From: an uncultured Neisseria sp.
GTDB taxonomy: Bacteria; Pseudomonadota; Gammaproteobacteria; Burkholderiales; Neisseriaceae
DNA length: 9,150 nucleotides
Direction of reading: 5' to 3'
Assembly (NCBI GenBank): GCA_937919795.1
Contig: CALFOA010000384.1
Span: forward strand, 1 to 9,150
Shown here: positions 5,947 through 9,150 of the stretch, one piece after another
How positions within the stretch are numbered: the first letter of the stretch is position 1
How the letters are laid out: each line of letters begins with the position of its first letter
The notes under the pieces: model-generated
What the model was told of the DNA's origin: nothing
The model's database searches: none
The model's input: only the letters and a program-made list of their open reading frames with translations
Position numbers and translations under genes: made by a program

Positions 5947-6996
5947 ATGACACAAACGATAAAAGGCTATGCCGCCCATTCACACGATACCCCGCTGGTG
6001 CCGTTCAGCTTCGAGCGCCGCGATCCGCGCCCGGATGATGTGGTGATCGATATTCTGTACACCGGCGTGTGCCACAGCGATTTGCACGCCGCGCGCAACG
6101 ACTGGGGTTTTACCACTTATCCGGTAGTACCCGGCCACGAAATCGTTGGCCGCGTCACCGCAGTCGGCGCTGATGTGAGCAAGTTTAAAGTAGGCGACTT
6201 GGTAGGCGTGGGCTGTATGGTCGACAGCTGCCGCGAATGCGAGCCTTGCCACCATCATTTAGAGCAATATTGCGATAACGGCTTTGTCGCCACTTATGAT
6301 TCCGATGATAAACATGATGGCCGCCGCACCTATGGCGGTTACTCGAAAAGTATTACGGTTAGCGATGCTTTTGTGTTGAAAGTGCCGGAAAATCTCAATA
6401 CCAAAGCGGTGCCGCCGATTTTGTGCGCCGGTATCACCACTTGGTCGCCGCTGCGTCATTGGAAAGTAGGCAAGGGCAGTAAAGTGGCGGTGATCGGCTT
6501 GGGCGGTTTGGGGCACATGGCCATCAAACTCGCGCACGCCTTGGGCGCCGAAGTGAGCCTGTTTTCCCGCAGCCCGAACAAAGCCGACGATGCCCGCCGC
6601 CTGGGCGCCGACCATGTGATTTTGTCCACTGACGAAGCGCAAATGCAGGCCGCCGCCGGCCAGTTTGATTTGATTATCGACACCGTGCCGTATGAGCACG
6701 ACGTGAACCCCTATATGCCGACGCTGAAACTCGACGGCACGCTGGTGTTTGTCGGCCTGGTGGGGGATGTGAATCCCGCGCTGTCGACCATTCCGATGAT
6801 TTTCAAACGCCGCAACGTGGCCGGTTCATTGATCGGCGGCATCAAAGAAACGCAGGAATTGCTGGACTTCTGCGGTGAACACAATATCGTTTCCGATATC
6901 GAAATCATTGATATGAAGGATATTAACGACGCCTACGAGCGTATGCTCAAAAGCGATGTGAAATACCGCTTTGTGATTGATATGGCTACGCTGTAA
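5947..6996 (+). CDS. Zinc-dependent alcohol dehydrogenase / aldehyde reductase (YahK-like, CAD family)
   Basis: The 349-residue protein has the same length and blocks as remembered E. coli YahK. The catalytic zinc ligands are C42, H64 with E65 (PGHEIVG), and C160 (PILCAGITTWSPLRHW). The structural-zinc cysteines C95, C98, C101 and C109 are all present. The Rossmann motif is GLGGLG at 184-189. SRSPNK follows the next strand, in place of the acidic residue typical of NAD-specific enzymes, which points to NADPH. The C-terminal block INDAYERMLKSDVKYRFVID is family-typical. Enzymes of this group reduce a broad range of aldehydes to alcohols, and a detoxification role is a reasonable inference. It is cytosolic and appears to be a single-gene unit ending in a DUS hairpin. 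I give no gene symbol because orthology is not certain. Confidence 0.93.
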   Translation: MTQTIKGYAAHSHDTPLVPFSFERRDPRPDDVVIDILYTGVCHSDLHAARNDWGFTTYPVVPGHEIVGRVTAVGADVSKFKVGDLVGVGCMVDSCRECEPCHHHLEQYCDNGFVATYDSDDKHDGRRTYGGYSKSITVSDAFVLKVPENLNTKAVPPILCAGITTWSPLRHWKVGKGSKVAVIGLGGLGHMAIKLAHALGAEVSLFSRSPNKADDARRLGADHVILSTDEAQMQAAAGQFDLIIDTVPYEHDVNPYMPTLKLDGTLVFVGLVGDVNPALSTIPMIFKRRNVAGSLIGGIKETQELLDFCGEHNIVSDIEIIDMKDINDAYERMLKSDVKYRFVIDMATL

Positions 6997-7008
6997 GTAT
7001 TGCGCGAA

Positions 7009-7050
7009 ATGCCTGTCTGAAGGGTGGTGTTGAGCCGTTCAGACAGGCAT
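7009..7050 (+). terminator. DUS inverted-pair terminator after the YahK-like gene
   Basis: A 13-bp perfect stem (7009-7021 with 7038-7050) consists of two exact uptake words (7010-7021 and 7038-7049) and a 16-base loop. It starts 12 bases after the stop codon and is followed by ACTTATTATA, a weak U-rich tail. Confidence 0.75.
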
Positions 7051-7071
7051 ACTTATTATAATCAGTTACCT

Positions 7072-7151
7072 TCGTCATACTCGGGCTTGACCCGAGTATC
7101 TTCAATTACCCTTGAAAAGCAAGATACTCGGGTCAAGCCCGAGTATGACAA
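7072..7151. repeat. 80-bp double-palindromic repeat element (REP/REPIN- or dRS3-like)
   Basis: Two 29-base arms (7072-7100 and 7123-7151) are inverted copies matching at 28 of 29 positions, separated by 22 bases. Each arm is itself a hairpin: ATACTCGGG and CCCGAGTAT around a 5-base loop (CTTGA or TCAAG). The arrangement of two inverted small palindromes is that of REP pairs/REPINs. It also resembles the short palindromic repeats scattered in Neisseria intergenic DNA, though the core sequence differs from the meningococcal dRS3 I remember. It lies between the reductase terminator and the hemerythrin gene. No clear target-site duplication was found. Confidence 0.75.
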
Positions 7152-7170
7152 TACGGTCATTGTAAGTTAT

Positions 7171-7198
7171 TTGACTCTAAGTTTTTTACTGTTATCTA
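7171..7198 (+). promoter_or_regulatory. Possible promoter of the hemerythrin-domain gene
   Basis: TTGACT (7171-7176, 5 of 6 to consensus) and TATCTA (7193-7198, 4 of 6) are separated by 16 bases, 19 bases after the palindromic repeat. Transcription would start near 7205, leaving a leader of only about 5 bases before the ATG at 7210. Confidence 0.45.
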
Positions 7199-7209
7199 GA
7201 AGAACACCG

Positions 7210-7716
7210 ATGGACTTATTCGATACCCGCAGCGTTACCTTCGCCGAACCAATCGAAATGCTGTATGCCTGCCACGGCAAAGTGCGCCGTTTTTGCGAGC
7301 AAGTAGACAGTTTGCCCGGCTATGTCGCTGAACACGGCTGCAACGAAGTGGTGCAACAGGCAGTCAAGCAGATTTGCCAGTATTTCAACGTCGCCGCGCC
7401 GCTGCATCATCAAGATGAAGAACAGGATTTTTTCCCGCTATTGCTGCGCCATTTCCCACAAGCGCAAGAGAGCGTGGACGCTTTGCAGCGGCAACACGAT
7501 AGCCTGCACGATAACTGGTTGGCGGCGGAGCAAGCGTTTGAGCACTTGCTTGCGCAGCCGGAAGGTGAATTGCAAACCGATGTCTTGGCACGATTCAGCG
7601 CAGGCTATGCCGAACATCTGGTGCTGGAAGAACCTTTGTTTGAACTGGGCAAACAGTTGCCCAGCGCGGAATTGGCCGCGATTGGTGAGAGAATGGCGGC
7701 GCGCAGAAGAGGGTAA
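7210..7716 (+). CDS. Hemerythrin-like HHE-domain protein
   Basis: The 168-residue, all-helical, soluble protein has the ligand pattern of a bacterial hemerythrin-like (HHE) domain: H22 (ACHGKVRR), H67 with E71 ([10 protein letters not shown], the HxxxE step), H96 or H100 ([11 protein letters not shown]), and H136 with E140 ([12 protein letters not shown], second HxxxE step). These would bind a non-haem di-iron centre. Family members bind oxygen or NO, sense or buffer them, or help repair iron-sulphur clusters; which applies here is not shown. The start is the ATG at 7210, where the domain begins. A longer reading from 7024 would translate the DUS and the palindromic repeat and is rejected. 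No good Shine-Dalgarno is present (only AGAAGA). It appears to stand alone. Confidence 0.87.
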   Translation: MDLFDTRSVTFAEPIEMLYACHGKVRRFCEQVDSLPGYVAEHGCNEVVQQAVKQICQYFNVAAPLHHQDEEQDFFPLLLRHFPQAQESVDALQRQHDSLHDNWLAAEQAFEHLLAQPEGELQTDVLARFSAGYAEHLVLEEPLFELGKQLPSAELAAIGERMAARRRG

Positions 7717-7730
7717 TATCGCATATACAG

Positions 7731-7767
7731 AATGCCTGTCTGAAAGATTATCTTTCAGACAGGCATT
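7731..7767. terminator. DUS inverted-pair terminator after the hemerythrin gene
   Basis: A 17-bp perfect stem (7731-7747 with 7751-7767) has a 3-base loop. Exact uptake words lie in both arms (7733-7744 and 7754-7765). It is 14 bases after the hemerythrin stop codon and about 30 bases past the stop codon of the convergent acetyltransferase, so it may serve both. It is the last DUS in the window and marks the border with the cassette region. Confidence 0.75.
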
Positions 7768-7797
7768 GGTTTGAATTCACCAACCTAGCGCGGCTTG

Positions 7798-8430
7798 CTA
7801 CGGTAGATCAGGTGGAATGATAGATTGGGCATCGAGTAGAGTCAAAATGTGTGAACGAACTTCAGGCCACTCCTCAAGTGTAATTGAATAGTAAGCAGAG
7901 TCACGAACGTTGCCATCCGTAGACGGCATATCTGCGCGACGAATTCCTTCAAATTTCGCTCCCAATCTTTCTATCGCACGCCGAGACCGTTCGTTACGTT
8001 TATCTGTTCGAAATGAAACGCGGTAGACATTCCAAATATCAAATGCATGGGACATCAATAGGAACTTAGCCTCAGTATTGCATCGAGTTCTCTGCGCAGA
8101 TTGTGCAAGCCACGTCCCACCGATTTCAACGACATCAGGTATATTTCGGCGTTGTCGTGCGCTTCCCTGCGGCCATTCCCATGTCTCTAGTTTGGCATAG
8201 CTGGTCGTGCCAACGACTTTCCCAAGGAAAATGATGACGAAAGGCATGCGCTCGCCACGATCGCGCAGCATCAAAGCCCGCTCGATATACTGCTTTGCTT
8301 GTTCTTCACCGTCTGGAACGGGGTTGTACAGGTAATTCTCGCGCGATTCGGATGCAGCGGCAGCCAGCGCTGCTGCGTCTTCAACGGCAAGTGGTCTAAG
8401 CAGTACATCACGGCCACGTAATTCAATCAT
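7798..8430 (-). CDS. GNAT-family N-acetyltransferase (RimJ/RimL-like), integron cassette gene
   Basis: The 210-residue protein has the GNAT fold of the Acetyltransf_3 (RimJ/RimL-like) group: an N-terminal strand RDVLLRPLAVEDAAAL, a central GGTWLAQSAQRTRCNTEAK segment (about 104-122) at the acetyl-CoA-binding turn, then FLLMSHAFD, YRVSFRTDKRNERSRRAIERLGAKFEG (about 136-162) and RDSAYYSITLEEWP. The acceptor is unknown. The cofactor-turn glycine common in this group appears to be replaced by R116. I chose the ATG at 8430, which has AGGAG 6 bases upstream; a GTG at 8451 lies ahead of that ribosome binding site and is less likely. It follows an attC-like site by 34 bases in the same orientation, as a cassette gene would. 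It has no recognisable attC after its stop codon. A free 9-bp repeat brackets it. Confidence 0.87.
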   Translation of the reverse strand: MIELRGRDVLLRPLAVEDAAALAAAASESRENYLYNPVPDGEEQAKQYIERALMLRDRGERMPFVIIFLGKVVGTTSYAKLETWEWPQGSARQRRNIPDVVEIGGTWLAQSAQRTRCNTEAKFLLMSHAFDIWNVYRVSFRTDKRNERSRRAIERLGAKFEGIRRADMPSTDGNVRDSAYYSITLEEWPEVRSHILTLLDAQSIIPPDLP

Positions 8431-8464
8431 CGAATTCTCCTCAAGGCGCACAACAGTTGAATTC

Positions 8465-8505
8465 AGCTAACGGCGAAACCGGTCGGTTGGAATGAAAGGT
8501 TAGGT
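8465..8505 (-). other. attC-like site, unusually short (between GNAT and VOC genes)
   Basis: Read on the minus strand, the site begins with R'' ACCTAAC (8505-8499, full match to RYYYAAC) and ends with R' GTTAGCT (8471-8465, one mismatch to GTTRRRY). Its left half, CTAACCTTTCATTCCAACCG, aligns with the left half of the attC at 8913-9020 base for base apart from about five substitutions. The arms meet in an inner hairpin AACC-GACC-GGTT. The length is only 41 bp, below the roughly 55-60 bp minimum I know for attC sites. It begins 11 bases after the VOC stop codon, as expected for a cassette. It may be a minimal working site or a deletion derivative. Confidence 0.6.
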
Positions 8506-8515
8506 TGCGTTCAGG

Positions 8516-8896
8516 CTATTTCTTTGTACCAATCCACCAGATATTACCTTCTGCATCCTTCACGCCGGCAGAGCGATCGCCATAAGGTTGATCTTTGGGT
8601 TCTGATACAGACGTTGCTCCAGCCGCCAAGGCTGCTTTGTACGTTGCATCTACATCGGGGACATACACGTGTGTGGAACAGTGCATAGGGTCGCGCCCAT
8701 CCGGACGTTCACCCATCATGATAACTGAATCGTCGATACGAACTTCTGCATGTTTTACGCTTCCATCCGGAAGCTCCCATTTATGGAGTTCTGTGGATCC
8801 GAAAACGGCGTTCAGGAATGCCAGCTGTGCTTTGACGTTGCTGACAAGTAGGTAGGGGGAGACAGCGTTGTGGCCTTCTGGCTTGTAAGAGCTCAT
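8516..8896 (-). CDS. VOC-fold (glyoxalase/PhnB-like) protein, integron cassette gene
   Basis: The 126-residue protein spans a single vicinal-oxygen-chelate domain of the PhnB-like type. YLLVSNVKAQLAFLNAVFG begins the first half, KHAEVRIDDSVIMMGE holds the usual H-x-E motif (H49, E51), HVYVPDVDATYKAALAAGA starts the second half, and YGDRSAGVKDAEGNIWWIGT ends the domain. Relatives bind metals and substrates in diverse ways and include glyoxalases, dioxygenases and antibiotic-binding proteins. The function here is unknown; no bleomycin or fosfomycin signature is evident. AGGAGG is 5 bases before the ATG, and the start lies 16 bases from the end of the upstream attC. Between the crossover points of the flanking sites (8918 to 8471) it forms a compact 448-bp cassette. 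Confidence 0.87.
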   Translation of the reverse strand: MSSYKPEGHNAVSPYLLVSNVKAQLAFLNAVFGSTELHKWELPDGSVKHAEVRIDDSVIMMGERPDGRDPMHCSTHVYVPDVDATYKAALAAGATSVSEPKDQPYGDRSAGVKDAEGNIWWIGTKK

Positions 8897-8912
8897 GGAT
8901 TCCTCCTGCGAA

Positions 8913-9020
8913 ATCTAACGATTGAAATCAGCCGAGATACGTAGTGGCGGCGCGTTGTGGTACACGCTAGCATCATAAGCGGCGCCACGCAACATTTTCG
9001 GCTTGAACGAATGGTTAGGT
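8913..9020 (-). other. Integron attC recombination site
   Basis: Read on the minus strand, this 108-bp site has R'' ACCTAAC (9020-9014, matches RYYYAAC) and R' GTTAGAT (8919-8913, matches GTTRRRY). Between them are L'' (TTCAAGCCGA) and L' (TCGGCTGA), complementary except for one unpaired extra base in L'', as in functional attC sites. The left half, CTAACCATTCGTTCAAGCCG, differs by only one base from my memory of the aadA-cassette attC start. The middle holds the expected variable palindromic region (for example GTGGCG / CGCCAC). The crossover would fall between G and TTAGAT, placing the VOC gene directly downstream. Confidence 0.85.
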
Positions 9021-9150
9021 TACAAGCTGTTTTCGATAAGGAAAGACATTTAGAACGCCAGCAGGTGTAGCCTGTATCAAATGCCCATTCAAACCGTAGC
9101 AACTGTGTTGCCGACTCGTCAGTCAGCAACATCAAACACGGTAATCAAGC
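9021..9150 (-). other. Partial upstream gene cassette
   Basis: This is the 3' part of another cassette belonging to the attC at 8913-9020, cut by the window edge. No convincing gene is visible. One minus-strand frame is open from 9122 to a TAA inside the attC R'' box (9017-9015), ending NVFPYRKQLVT; a stop in that position is common in cassette genes, but there is no ATG and stops lie just upstream. Another frame stops at 9121-9119 after ITVFDVAD. A hairpin (GTTGCCGAC / GTCAGCAAC, 9107-9130, one mismatch) is present. Confidence 0.4.

Noticed and set aside
6259..6699. Open frame of 146 residues on the minus strand inside the YahK-like gene
   Set aside because: It is the shadow of a well-supported coding frame; no domain or ribosome binding site supports it.
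7072..7151. CRISPR array or intrinsic terminator
   Set aside because: There are only two arms, and they are inverted rather than direct repeats with spacers. No T-run follows, and a DUS terminator already lies just upstream.
7024..7209. Upstream extension of the hemerythrin ORF to a start at 7024
   Set aside because: It would translate the reverse arm of the DUS terminator and the 80-bp palindromic repeat. The domain begins at 7210, and the extra residues resemble translated repeat sequence.
8893..9135. 80-residue minus-strand frame crossing the attC
   Set aside because: It reads straight through the whole recombination site and into the VOC start. The attC and the strong AGGAGG before the VOC gene explain the region better.
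9081..9150. Possible plus-strand gene start (MPIQTVATVLPTRQ...) running off the right edge
   Set aside because: There is no Shine-Dalgarno at a proper distance, it opposes the cassette direction, and too little is visible to support it.

Overview
The window looks like a chromosomal segment from a member of the Neisseriaceae. The main evidence is a 12-base word, TGCCTGTCTGAA / TTCAGACAGGCA, found 11 times exactly and once with one mismatch between 2009 and 7765. It always lies outside genes and often occurs as inverted pairs at gene ends. From memory, this is the DNA uptake sequence (DUS) dialect described for Neisseria wadsworthii (TG-wadDUS), rather than the ATGCCGTCTGAA of meningococcus and gonococcus. 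The species assignment is an inference; the repeated word is directly visible.

Layout, left to right: (1) 57-1992, a GlxA-type regulator (DJ-1/PfpI-like domain plus AraC helix-turn-helix) divergent from an exported metallo-beta-lactamase-fold hydrolase, with overlapping promoter-like elements between them. (2) 2111-3712, a probable two-gene operon of a DinB-fold protein and an exported HSL-type esterase, bracketed by DUS hairpins that share an identical 35-bp core. (3) 3857-5701, minus-strand genes: a DUF1349 protein, an MmcQ/YjbR-like protein and the tRNA pseudouridine synthase TruC. (4) 5947-6996, a YahK-like zinc alcohol/aldehyde reductase, preceded by an intergenic region with a long imperfect hairpin and a direct repeat. 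(5) 7072-7716, an 80-bp double-palindromic repeat followed by a hemerythrin-domain gene. Most of this part is ordinary housekeeping and accessory metabolism.

(6) 7798-9150 is different in kind. It has no DUS and carries small minus-strand ORFs (a GNAT acetyltransferase and a VOC/glyoxalase-fold protein) separated by sites with the architecture of integron attC recombination sites. One site (8913-9020) is a convincing 108-bp attC. The other (8465-8505) keeps the boxes but is only 41 bp. This is best read as the distal end of a gene-cassette array whose integrase and attI, if present, would lie beyond the right edge. The last cassette has no recognisable attC of its own, and a 9-bp direct repeat (TTGAATTCA) brackets it. 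This array end, and the junction between DUS-marked chromosome and DUS-free cassettes, is the most interesting part of the window.

Apart from the two divergent or co-directional pairs noted, the genes do not form one pathway. Themes are small-molecule detoxification or stress (MBL hydrolase, YahK-like reductase, hemerythrin, VOC protein, acetyltransferase) and RNA modification (TruC).
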